Of a DNA stretch of 64,000 bases, positions 49,414 through 60,526 are shown piece after piece. The translations under genes and the position numbers were made by a program. A model generated the notes under the pieces. It did no database searches. It saw only the letters and a list, made by a program, of their open reading frames with translations, and was not told where the DNA came from. How positions within the stretch are numbered: position 1 is the stretch's first letter; every line of letters begins with the position of its first letter. Source of the stretch: Coptis chinensis (taxonomy: Eukaryota > Streptophyta > Magnoliopsida > Ranunculales > Ranunculaceae); the NCBI GenBank assembly GCA_015680905.1, contig CM027378.1, forward strand, positions 103,933,501 to 103,997,500. The letters run 5' to 3'.

Positions 49414-52400
49414 TTACATAAACCGTGGGCATCCTCTTATGGTATACTTGTTTCCAGCCATGAAACTTTTGGGAGTTTTTAACCGCCTCCAACCAATCCA
49501 AGTCGGAAACTTAGCGTCTCCATAGCCTACTATCCGCAACTCGTCTTTGGCAAAGTCTCCGCAATTACCATGAACTTGGTAAGTTTGAGGTTTACATCGC
49601 CAGCCTACTTCAAAGAAGATAATCGGCCCACTAGCTTCGCGAACTTTGAGTACGGCGGTTTGTGAGGGTGAACAGGGTCGCCGATTCATAAAGCGTAAGT
49701 ATCTTCCACATCGTCTTCACCGCCTTCTGGCCGAGAAAATTTACTAGAATTCTGTGAATGGCGCCAACATCAAACAAAGTTTCATTGTGGACGGAATGAT
49801 GGGATCAAAATATCATCTAGAGTAGCAATTTCCAATTGTGAACCAATCCTCCTCTCAAGATCAAGTCCGCAAGAGATCGTGCAATCAAGCATCACCTGCA
49901 GTTAAGTAGAAGGCCGAAAAGAAAACTAATAGGAATTGCGAAGTTTCAACAGCAAACAAGTCGACAAGTGTCTCAACCACAAGTCTCGCTCTTGTTCAAT
50001 CAGATTCACAACCAAATCAGCCTTTTCTTTGGTTAGATGCATTCCATAAGTCGGCTTTCTTCGTTAAGACCTTCGGGCATAATTACGGGGGATGCACCAA
50101 CACTCTCGGGATCGAACCCTCGACATTTCATGGCTGCTAGGACTCCACGATACAAATCAATCCTTAGTGCGGAGAGATCTTCAATCCACCAGTCTCCCTC
50201 ACACTTGACAAAGCTTGTTCATTTGCAACCTTCCTGAGTCGCTATATTCTAATCGCGAGAAGCTTGAGGCTATCTGCTCTGCCGCACATGCCTTTGAAGC
50301 TATTGCATCCGTGCATCCGCTAACTATCTTTAACTCATCGCCAAGAGGGAGTAGGTTCTCTCACAATTTGCTGCAAGACATCCACACACATTTCAAGGCT
50401 CTTACGGACAATAGTATCCGGATATGTCTCGACGAGAGCCAAGGTTGTCTTTTGCATATTCCTCGGTCATTTCAAGGTAATCGAAACACAACAAAGATTA
50501 GCAACATTCAAGGACGGATCTCAAAGTTAACACCATAGCGGAACTTTGCGGCCAACTCAAATGACTCGGCACCCCCCGTAAATTAAGAAGTTTACCCTAG
50601 AAGTACGAGTCTCTACACTCCGTTACTAACTTCTAATTCGCCCAATCCGAAAACAAGAGGGAACTGCATTCCACAAACAAACTTAGTGAGAAATCTCTCA
50701 CAATAAGGAAAAATAAACCAGATAAAGTTGCATCCATAACTCTTCATGTTATACAATGCACTACTGACCGATCCCACATTCACCATACAAAACCTTTAGC
50801 GCGAACTAACAAGAGAAATTAGAGAACAAATCATAATGAACATTTCAGAGAAAGCACTATACACAGATGTTCAAAACATATAGAGAAGGAAATCAGAAAA
50901 TTCATTCTATTGTGACATACTGCAAATAATCGTGAACGAGTGTATTTTTGCAAGTGCAAATAACTACGATGTTACGCCAAATCGCCATATTTTAAAGGCG
51001 GTATCATAACTATCCCCAATTCCATAGCACCCTCGCTTACTCCATCTTCAAGCCCAAGGTCTTCTATGGCATCCTCAAAGGCACTTGGGAGCAATATCCC
51101 GCAAACCTCTTTCCTCGGGCAGTGTCCGTACAACGGCGTATAATGCCGCAAAGCCATTCATAACATCTCGCTACCGACTTATCACGCCAACGCATTCTTC
51201 GACACGACCTCAAGCCGAAGCTTTCTCAAGCGGCGAGAGTTTAAGAGTCACTTCGGATAGTGTCTTCTTCTCCTCAACTCAACTCTCTCATAGCCTTCTT
51301 ACATTCCTTATCTTTCCCTTTTATCGCCGCACCATCTCCTCCTTTTCACCCGACAAGGCTGCCACCTTCTCTCGCCAAAAGCATCGTTTCCATCCGGCTC
51401 TAGCACTCTCACCTTCGCCGCTTCCTTTGCTCTTTCAGTACTAAATCCGCCGTCGGGGATCCCGGCATTGCATGGTTTTCTTTCTCTAACACCGCCATCA
51501 AATTTAGCGAAATTTTCCATGGCCTACAAAAGCGAGATATATACATATATATACAAGTTGAATACGCTTTCAAAAGGCCATGCTAAGTAATATAGAGAGG
51601 CAACATGTATAATGGGATTACCTTTTGCAACGCCCGCATCCCAAGGATACACAATTCTGAACTTGCCTCTACCTCTTTCGTGTTACTAGATCCTAATTCG
51701 GTAGTAAAGTTGGTCATGCATATACTCCTCGACCATTTCAAAGAAAAATCAATGTCCGCGATGAGGCCTTAACGCCTCTATCACCTCGTCATCAAGAAAA
51801 ACTGCCGGTGACAAGTGCTAATGGTTCAACTGAGGTAATATCTCCAACAGGTATGGACACACTCGCCGTTTCACGAAAAATTCTTTTCGGCCCATAGCAC
51901 CATTGGGGCGGTCCGCTTTTGCTCTATCTCCATAGACCGAGGTTGTCCCCGGATAATTTCGTAGTCTTTTTAATTACAAGCATATTACTCCCTCGTACCT
52001 TCATTATTCAAAGGAACAAGAGGCGCCAACGCCCATCATCCGAGTACCTTCAAATTTCGTAATTTCCTTCACACCAACCTCCACACTCTCATTAGCAACT
52101 ACAGCTTCGGCCAAAAGTCCCGTTAACGCCTTTTGTCCGGCTATGCTTTACTCCGCCCATCCATTGAGCGGTAGATTTGGGGAATACTTCAAGAGCTTTC
52201 AATCCTTCAACACGGGCATTGGCAGCTTCATCTATTATTTTTCTTTCTGCGTTTTCAAGCGAAGCTTCTAAAATGGGAGACGCAGCTATAAGGGACCTCT
52301 CGCTTCATTGTCACGCCGCTTCATCACCCCTTGTCGAAGCTTCTAGCATGGTTACTTGTTGTCGGGAGCCCGCTGTCGCGACCCATATGGACACTTTGGG

Positions 52401-53082
52401 AACATCAAGGGCATGTCCACGCCGTTTTTCTTCCCTCGTAATGGCAGCTACTTAACCACTTCATTAGGCCATGACAAGTCCCGGATGTTCTCGCCCCCGC
52501 CCATGCTAAAGTAAAATCCGAGATGCTCCATGGCTTGGTCGCTCACATCAAAGTCCGTGGTACTTGGTCGATCACCTAAAACAAAAACGTCAAGAACTGT
52601 AATATATAGATAATTCACAAGATAGTGATTATGCAGCGCCACCGTCTTCTTCATACCTATAATCCTATTCGACACGGGTTGCATATAAGGTTCCAATTTC
52701 CCGTAAGAAACAAGATTTATCCCAGTTTGGTACCCCTTCGTAATCCTTTAAACTTCATCTCCGGATACTTTCATTCCACATGAAACATCGGGGACCCATC
52801 TTCTTCTCAGATAGCGTTGAGGCCGTACCAAGAGCAAGAATTCATCCGCCTGGCGGACACCGTATACTTCGCCAAAGCGCGTTCCCTCGCTAAGACCAAC
52901 CATAACGACATAGACACTTGAATCGGTGGAATGCGCCACACAGATAGAACTCGAGACACCTCCTTGTCAAGAGGTATCATCAACCCATACTCCAAATTGT
53001 AAAAGTCACCACTAATTCCCCCTCCTTCACCGGGTGTCCTCTCACATATTCCGGGAAGCCGCTCAATGCCAAAGTTCTTCAA
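49414..53082 (-). other. Minus-strand coding-like fragments inside the nested element
   Basis: Several minus-strand open stretches (49414-49689, 50972-51157, 52448-52696, 52807-53082) have protein-like composition, such as GPIIFFEVGWRCKP and IRDLSWPNEVVK. None resembles pol. Plant Tat-lineage Gypsy elements are known to carry an extra antisense ORF between the internal coding region and the 3' LTR, and position and strand fit that. I do not recognise a domain, so this is tentative. The region is fossil and broken. Confidence 0.35.
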
Positions 53083-53900
53083 GCTTTTAACATGCTTGTG
53101 AGTTCATCTGAGGTTGTACTACGAAAGCAATTTTGTTAGTTGGCAAGGCGGACGCTTCTATCCATCTCAAGCGTTTACGCGTCTCACCAAATAAACTCAT
53201 CATCGCCCACACAGATATTGCCACCAAATTTTAGCCTTCATCTCACCACCATTTTCTTTCCCATTCACCATATCATATCGAGAGATATATGAAATCTTAA
53301 ATACTTGAACGGGTAGCAATCAATATTCAGAGAGTACAAAATAACATTACCTTCTTATAAAGTGTAACCACGATTCGATTTCCCAATTCAAAGGTCGGTA
53401 GATTCTTTTTTCTATTTTCATGAATATCTCTGTTTGCATCAAAAGGCCAAAGCTTGCAAGTACCCACATCTCAACTCTATATTTGCAAACCCCAACCGAT
53501 CCTTATCACACCTTCTTTTTCCGGTCACAATTGTTTTAGATTCATTCCTTCTTAGTTAAACAAACACTTATCAAACTTATTAGTGTGAGGCATGTTCCAT
53601 AATTTGATTTGCCGTCATCTTTATTTCCATGGGTCTAATTAGAAATCATATGCCATCATTTACTAGATTACCCTTACTAATGTAATTAATTGCACATGGT
53701 CAAAGTCACTGAGTTTCCGAGTTACCCGCTAGGTCAGTCGATCTCACGATGACAAAGCATTCTAAGTTAAGTTAACCTCAACTAAGTTATTCGCATAGCA
53801 TCGCAGAAATTTCGATCACACTTTGCTTCATTCTTTTATAGCAATATGATGTTCTATTATTCACCGCAAAGAACGAAGTTCCATCCGCAAAGAGGGGGCG

Positions 53901-54375
53901 TGTATGTACCATCAGATCGGTACCCCTACAAACGACCATCATTGGGTACCACTATAAAGAGCCGCCACTAAAACGAGGCGGGCTTGCTAGCCCGCCACCG
54001 TGGCAGCCCCCGCTTTGTCTACTAATGTGGCATTCGAATGCCCTCTATTGAAGCAATGACACTTCCACTAATATGACACCCAAGTTATATATAGCAGGTC
54101 CCAGATATGTCAAGGGATTTTTCCATATGAAGCTTTAGGAAAGATTTCATACAAAGAGGGAAATATCTCACAAATAAGGAAAGGGTATTTTTAGCAATAA
54201 GATTCCTATAAATACCCAACAATCATTTCAAAACGAAGAACTACGTGCATTTTTGAGACTTGATTCCAGAGAATAATTTGGATAGGGCCCATTGGTGGTG
54301 GTACAGTCTCTCTCACTCCATATCAACCTCTCCAACAAGATCATTAGTGTGTTTGCGTGAGTTCTCACCCAAACA
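53901..54375 (+). repeat. 3' LTR of the nested Gypsy-type element
   Basis: Starts TGTATGTACCATCAG and ends CTCACCCAAACA, followed by the GCATC target copy and then by solo-LTR sequence. Confidence 0.88.
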
Positions 54376-54625
54376 GCATCCAAACAAAAAAACCAAACCG
54401 TCACGATTTTGTTGTGTTTGAATAAATTTGTTTTGTTGGTTTTTGTTGTGAGGTTAGGCTGTAGTTTTAATTGTTGATTGTTAAAGGGAGATTGGGTGCT
54501 GGAGAGTGTGAGGGGAAGCTTTTACAGAGCATTAATGGCGTCGATTCGAGTTTTTCACAGTATAAGGAAATCACGATTGGTTGGTATAGGCATATATGGG
54601 TTTTCTCAAGGAACCCAACCACTGA

Positions 54626-54985
54626 GTTCAATAGTGGTGGCGAGTGATGGTCGGTGGTGGCTGCTGTGGTGGTGGAGGCGCTGTGAGGGGAAGAAGATGA
54701 CCAGCGATTCTATTTTGTTGTTGGGCTTTGGCCGAACCATTCCTATTGTGGTTTGGGTATAACCAACTCATATTGTTGAATGGCCGGTGGTGGCTGGAGG
54801 TGGAGGAGAGGTGTTGAGAGGAAGAAGATGACCAGCGATTTTATTTTGTTGTTGGGCTTTGGCCGAACCATTCCTATTGTGGTTTGGGTAGAACCAACTC
54901 ATATTGTTGAATGGCCGGTGGTGGCTGGAGGTGGAGGAGAGGTGTTGTGAGGAAGAAGATGAACAGTGAATTTTGATTTGGGCTT
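54626..54985. repeat. 131-bp tandem repeat, about 2.5 copies
   Basis: AAGAAGATGA occurs at 54691, 54822 and 54953, exactly 131 bp apart. Between them the two units are nearly identical (GGCTTTGGCCGAACCATTCC, then CAACTCATATTGTTGAATGG, then GGTGGTGGCTGGAGG). It lies inside the probable solo LTR, right of the nested insertion. Confidence 0.9.
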
Positions 54986-55507
54986 GGGCCAAATCGTGGG
55001 AGGGCTTATGTGTTTTTAAATTTTAGATTTTCATTTTGGACTTAAGTTTAGACTTTGGGCCTTAGGAAAGGCTTTTGGGTTAGAGGAGTTTAGGTGTTGA
55101 CCATTGGCAGGTTGACTTTGACTGTTGACTAGGTTGACTTTGACCAATTGACCCAGTTTGACTTTTAACTCGGATTATGATTCGGTTTATTAGGATAGGT
55201 CTAGGGACATTAGCATGCTTGGCTTTAGGCTAAGACCTTTATATATAATGCAGGTAATGCGGTATTAACTACTATGTGATATTTTCAAATTATATATACG
55301 ACGCTATGACACTTAGACATCCATATAATTAATAATGCGTAAACCACAAAAATACAAGAAACAAGATACTCCTTCGTTCTCTGAAGTAAGATATGCAATA
55401 AAGTTCAATAATGTGTAAACGAATTTACTGCACCCTTTTAGAACTCTCCACTCCTCAAGTTTTGGAAATGAGTTTTATGACTGATGATGTCATATGTTAG
55501 GTGGACA

Positions 55508-55835
55508 TTTATTGAATGTGCCATAAATGGCCCGTTAGCGTTATATATGGGTATTCATTGAATGTGTCATGAATGACCTGGGTATTCATTGAATGTGCTA
55601 TGAATGACCAGATTGTTTGGATTGCCCTAGAGAGGAACTAAGGTATTCGCCTTGCGGGTTAATTGTATTCCTTGAGTGTACGGGAATGTAGGGTTGGGTA
55701 TTCCTTGAATGTGGCGGGAATGACCTAGGGCATTCATTGAATGTGCCATGAATGCCCCGTTAGTGATATGATAGGTATTCCTTGAATGTGGCGGGAATGA
55801 CCTAAGGTATTCATTGAATGTGCCATGAATGACCT
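55508..55835. repeat. Irregular repeats of an ATTCATTGAATG..CATGAATG word
   Basis: About seven copies of a 23-24 bp word, ATTCATTGAATGTGCCATGAAT or the variant ATTCCTTGAATGTGGCGGGAAT, lie near 55508, 55552, 55583, 55705, 55730, 55772 and 55809. Each is an imperfect inverted repeat. Spacing is irregular, roughly 25-120 bp. They sit in the right half of the solo LTR and may be regulatory repeats of its U3. Confidence 0.7.
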
Positions 55836-56854
55836 GAGTTTTTGTGTCCGAAGAGGTTGTGAAATATGTGTATGAAAGCCTAGAGATGGCTATGATATTG
55901 TGGTATTCGGTGGGAGAGAGGCACACAGAAATGTGTGATTTGGCAAATGTGTGGAGTGCAAATCGTGGAGTAGGTACTAAAGGGTGGGTGTATAAGAAAA
56001 GTAATCGATTAAGTTATAAAAGAAATTGATTTGATTATGCGAGTGTGTTTGGGCTTACATTTGAATATCTATAGGATATCTACATATATTATATAAAATT
56101 TCTAACTTTCTTTTGCAGAAGGGTAGGACTTAATAATATTTTGTGCAGGGACGCGGTCCTACCCTTATATAGCAGTGGATATCGGTAAGTTTTAATTCAA
56201 TTACTTAGTTATTAAAACAAGTTATTATAAAGAGTTAATAAGAGGGGAGTCTTGCTTGGGAAGAAACTATGCCGGTTGAAATGACTAACTACCCCGCCTT
56301 CCAAGTGAGAATGATTATATTATGATATATTTAAAGTGTTAGTTGGATAAGTAAAGATTGAAAATATTTATATGTAGTTAGTCTACTCATACCAGCAAAT
56401 TCCATTTTGCTGACTCATGTTTGCTTTGTTTTGGCAACGTGGGTGTGTTCTTGGGAACATAGGTGAAAGGCAGTAGAATCGGGGCGTGTGATTTGGATTC
56501 TTGCCTGGAGCAGTCCGTTAGTTCTTTTATTATGTTTGATTCTTATTGAAATGATGTAATAACGTAGTTTACTTTTTAGCATGGCATGAGAACATGGTAG
56601 TGAGGAATTTTTATTCAGAGAGTTTGTTTGATGTTTTGTTTGGATGGGAGATAACTTAATAAAGTGATGGTGGAAACTTCTGGGGTTTATTTATTTTCAA
56701 GTGGTTTCTTTTATGATGTGGGTTTTAGGTTTTGACATGTGTTGTATCCACCCCGTCATAGCCTGGGTTTTTAGACCATTGAACCGAGTGATGTTTGAAA
56801 TATTTATATTTCAAATATTCACTTTGTAATTGTTTAGAAATTCGAGCTGTGACA

Positions 56855-57091
56855 ATTATTAAGGCAGTAAGTTCACAAGGCAATGGAAATGAGGCTACCC
56901 TTGCAAGTTACTTACAATGGAACTCAAGCCCCAAAGAACATCATAAATGGGGTTTCGAGATGATTGTTGTTTCAATTCCACATATACGTGGCAAACGTCC
57001 ATTATTAGGGGTCTCCATTTTATTCGTTTAATCAACAGCGCTAAAACCCAATTTGCAATACCATGAATCAATGTACAGGCTCATTAACTTA
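56855..57091. other. Continuation of the SKP1-like copy 4 intron
   Basis: TAAGGCAGTAAGTTCACAAGGCAATGGAAATGAG resembles the intron word order of copy 3 (TTAAGGCTCCAAGTTATCC...GATGGATATGAG near 35635) and copy 2 (AAGGCAGCAAGTTCTCGAC near 32393). This is the basis for placing the solo LTR inside the copy 4 intron. The match fades after about 56930. Confidence 0.5.
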
Positions 57092-59379
57092 TGTGTCTAA
57101 GGATGAACCTTAGCCACATGACTTGCCACTAATGTATGTTAATTTATGTCCAGATTCGCTTCTTATCAAAGGGATAATTATCACTGAAGTTATATTCTAT
57201 CACAATTACTCAAGCTACAAGATTACTTCGAGCTTTCAAGGACTCTCTACTCTACCTATATAAATACCAAACTATTTTTCATAAGGAACTACATTGGAAA
57301 CTTAATCCCTAGAGAATAGATCTTGGACGTGAGCGCCCATTATCTTGGTTCATTTTCATCTCCCCAAATATCAAATTCCTCTGTTTCTTAGTGCGTTCTT
57401 TACCATTGCTCTCGTTGTGTTGAAGCAATTTACTGCCAAAACATAATTGGTGCCATCTGTGGGGACTTTAGAATTCATTATCACGTGAAACAATCAAGAT
57501 GGTAAGCACAAGAAGCAGACCAAATAGTCAACATATTCCTCCTGCTAATAGGAATCGCAACACTCGAAATTCAAATTGGCCAATGCAAGAACCGTTGAAC
57601 AATTAAGTTGCTCCTAGTGGTAGGATCAATTCTCAACATCCAATCAGGCATACCACCGCCACCACCGCCACCACCACCACCGCAAAAGGCGAAAGAAAGC
57701 CGCCCACCACTCCTAACAGCCTTTGCAATAAGAAAACCGATAAGTCGGTAATCCTCCATGCGGTCCGGTTGGCCCCGTCCATGTCGATCCTTCAAATGAC
57801 ATGGATATGGATGGGCATTACTCTCACACCAACTAACGGAAAAGGTGATAGTAAAATGGCCCAATTCACCTCTAATACGGGTTGGCGTGAGTTACGACGA
57901 GTCAAAAAAAATTTAAATAGGAACTTGAGAAGGAAGTTGGCAAAGAGGCAAAAGTCGGACGATCTTTTGCCGCAAATTCAACAACATCAAGGCCACCATG
58001 AAGCGGACGCAAGCTATTCCAAAGGTATGGGACCGCCTTGAAGATCCACTTCATCGCCCGTCACCGAGAACGGTTATTTCTCGCTAACCACAACCAACCC
58101 GATTACGCTTCTAAGAGTAATCGACCTTATTACCCGTACTTATGGGGAGAATCGGATTGGCAGGGATAACTACTACCCTAGACATGTCCGATCTCAAAGG
58201 GAAGATTTACCTCGGAGAAGCAATTTCGTGGAAGACCGCCATCCGAGATATATCCAACATGACCGGAAGGCGGGCATCCCGCATAAGAGCAACAAAACAT
58301 GGAGAAGTGGTATAATTATACCGACCACCCGACGAAGGGTGACTACCGCCTGACAAGTCCGGTTACAGGATAGACAAAGACAATCACCGGTCGGGTCGAT
58401 CGTCGTATTCACCAAAGATCTCTAACTCCAATAAGAGATAATGGAAGGTATGCTTCTCCACACGGGCACGGTCGAGAAGCGCCCAAATTGTTCGAGCCAA
58501 TACTTTAACTCTAACGAACAAAGATTGCAAGAGTTGATTGCAGAAATTAGAAATTAACGAGAGTCGAGGATGTAAGAATGAAAAACTCGATGATAATGAT
58601 GGCGCACTTGATAAGTTTTAAAACTCGACATTCAGAAACTTACCACCATCCCGACTTCAAACAACCCGATTTTGAACTTTATGATGAGTCTGAAGGAGAT
58701 CTTGGCTTGCATGTTATATCGTTAAAAATAAGTTGGTGTTATGGGGTGGAGATGATCCGCTTTATGTGTAAGCTCTTTCCATCAACTCTAAAGGGAGAAG
58801 CATTACCCGGTTTAGTGAAGTTGCCTTCAAGATCAATTCACCAATACAATGAACTAGAAAATCAGTTTGTTAATCGTTTCCGCCCACAATTGCAAGACTT
58901 CCAAAGGATGTCGACTCACTTTTGAACATCAAGCAACAATGTGACAAAAAGTTACGTGACTTTTGTTACTAGGTTCCGAAAAGGCGGCAGCAGATGTTCC
59001 GTATTTTTTCGATGGGATGCTTCTTTTCGCCTTTAAAGAAGCATTATATTATGAAAGAGACGAAGTTCAATTTCATTGTAAGGATTACCACTCTCTAATT
59101 AAAGATGTCCCTAAAAAACTCGGTGACGATCCGTATGTTAGGGGTTGAACAACACATCCGTGATAGAGGAGAACCTATCGGCGAAAGTAGCAAGAGACAA
59201 AGATATTCGGAGTAAAGATTTTTCTGACAGCAAGAATTCTAAGCCGAAGCAAGGACAGTCAGATCAACAACATAATGATGGAAAGAATGACAATCAGAAG
59301 CAAGTCAATTTCAATCGTGATGGAAATACTCTACCTGAGCTAAAACTGACCCCGCTCAATGCCAAGTACTCTGTTATAT
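57092..59379 (+). mobile_element. Second Gypsy-like element, 5' part, broken and interrupted
   Basis: A candidate 5' LTR of about 350 bp (57092-57443, TGTGTCTAAGG ... CCAAAACA) contains CTATATAAATACC near 57257 and is followed by a primer-site region ATTGGTGCCATCTGTGGGGA. Gag-type sequence then runs to about 59379: a Pro-rich repeat stretch (57648-57682) and a retrotransposon gag domain around 58740-58920 (LENQFVNRFRPQ, KGEALPGLVKLP). The gag tail resembles that of the nested element at 45477-54375, so the families are related. The CACTA-type terminus at 59380 interrupts it. No 3' LTR is in the window. The gag is broken in several places; age cannot be estimated without the second LTR. Confidence 0.7.
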
Positions 59380-59845
59380 CACTACAACAAACTGGTTTTT
59401 TAGCGACAAAAGTTTTAGCGACGCTGGAAAAACGTAGGTAATGATTCTCTTTGGCGACGTTTACAAGCGTCACAAGTAAACTTTTGTCACGGTATTTAAA
59501 ACCAATATTTGGCAACGTTTTTAATGTCGCCAAAAGTCATAATCCAAATTATGTAAAATAATAAAATTGGGAGTTAGTTTTCGGTGGACGAATGAATGGC
59601 GTTGGCAAAATCTTTTGATATAAAGCGACATTTAAAAACGTTGCCATTGGTGTGGTTTTTACACAACATCGTGAATCTTATGGCTTTTGGGACTAAAATT
59701 TCTTCGTTAAAACTTTCCCACCCACATTGCCAAAAAAAAAAAAATTAGATCTTGCCAGCTTGGGTTTTTGTATGTCGGGCCATCCTTCTGTTTTGGCAGT
59801 AAAACGAAATAATTTGAAAGAAAGGGAAAAATAGTATACTTGGCC
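59380..59845 (+). mobile_element. CACTA (En/Spm-type) transposon, left terminal region
   Basis: CACTACAACAAA at 59380-59391 is the classical CACTA terminus. It is followed by TTTTTTAGCGAC and repeated subterminal words of the type GCGACG/TTGGCGACGT/AACGTTTTTAATGTCGCC in both orientations up to about 59660. Such subterminal arrays bind the element's own accessory protein in known CACTA elements. It interrupts gag-like sequence of the preceding element. The right terminus was not found before the window end, so the element probably extends past 64000 and may contain the two hAT MITEs and the coding-like segments at 63 kb. Confidence 0.7.
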
Positions 59846-60518
59846 TAGGGGTGTCAAAATGGCCCTCAAACCCTTAGCCTGCCCGCCCCGACCCGGCCCA
59901 TGGGCCGAAAAAGCCCTCAAAATGAGACCCTCACACATTCGTGGGCTGGGCCGACCCGGCCCTCAAGCCTTTGAGGGGAGAGTAAGGGCCTAGACTTCGA
60001 AACTTAAGCCTTCCCTTAAGCCCGACCCTCATTAGGCCCTCAACATTTATTACATATATTTTAATAAAAAAATTTACAATATATTTCATTTTAACATTAA
60101 TATGCTAAAAATCACTTAAAAAAATGTTTATCTATTAAGTTTGCCAACCTTATAATTTCATTATAATATTTTATGAAATGAATTTAATTGATCTTAATTG
60201 ACTAATATAACTTTAATAAGTTTTTTTAGTAGTTTGAAGGTTTAATTGTGAAGTGCATTCGATTTTATCATTTTTAACTAATGTTTCTAAATTTATTTTG
60301 TAAATCAAATATATAACATAGGATCCGCCCTCACGTTTGGCCCTCAAGCCCGCCCTTCAAGCCCTCCCGAGAGGTTTGAGGGCGGTAAAAACTTCGATTT
60401 AAGCATTGGCCCGACCCGCCCGCCCTCGAAGTAAATGAGGGTAGAGGCTGGCCCGCCCAAAGCATGAGGGCTTCATTGTTTGAGGGTCGGGCCAGACCTA
60501 CCTTTTTTGACACCACTA
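59846..60518. mobile_element. hAT-type MITE with exact 8-bp target duplication
   Basis: Exact 8-bp copies ACTTGGCC flank it at 59838-59845 and 60519-60526. Its ends are TAGGGGTGTCAAAA and, reversed, TAGTGGTGTCAAAA, differing by one base in 14. The subterminal arms are GC-rich (GGCCC, CCCGACCC, GCCCTCAAGCC words) and complementary in part, and the core is AT-rich. Length is 673 bp with no transposase. The 8-bp duplication and GGTGTCAAA ends are diagnostic of hAT. Confidence 0.93.
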
Positions 60519-60526
60519 ACTTGGCC

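Larger units (their letters stand above)
45477..54375 (+). mobile_element. Gag-only Gypsy-type element (LARD-like), nested
   Basis: Two LTRs, 45477-45956 and 53901-54375, lie between exact 5-bp target copies GCATC (45472-45476 and 54376-54380). A primer site of the ATTGGGCGCCGTC type follows the left LTR, and a purine tract (AAAGAGGGGG) precedes the right one. Inside are a gag region (about 46030-47757), a 45-bp tandem array (47788-48240), and about 5.5 kb with minus-strand coding-like fragments. I recognise no protease, reverse transcriptase, RNase H or integrase. That composition fits a non-autonomous member near the Tat lineage. It is 8.9 kb long and complete at its ends, but its gag is broken in several places. 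LTR copies differ by several percent by eye, largely as homopolymer-length differences. Its insertion is younger than the solo LTR it splits. Confidence 0.85.
44710..56854 (+). mobile_element. Probable solo LTR (~3.2 kb) in copy 4 intron, split by a nested element
   Basis: The 5 bases ATTAT at 44705-44709 recur at 56855-56859. The enclosed sequence, without the nested element at 45477-54375, is about 3.2 kb, begins AACACCCCGTC and ends GAGCTGTGACA. Both are typical of long Gypsy (Tekay/Del-like) LTRs, as are the TTGACTTTGACC-type words around 55110-55170. On either side the DNA aligns with SKP1-like introns (AGGAGGTT before, TAAGGCAGTAAGTT after), which supports a single insertion. No primer site or coding region of its own is seen, so a solo LTR left by recombination fits best. 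The exact first base is uncertain by a few positions. Confidence 0.65.
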
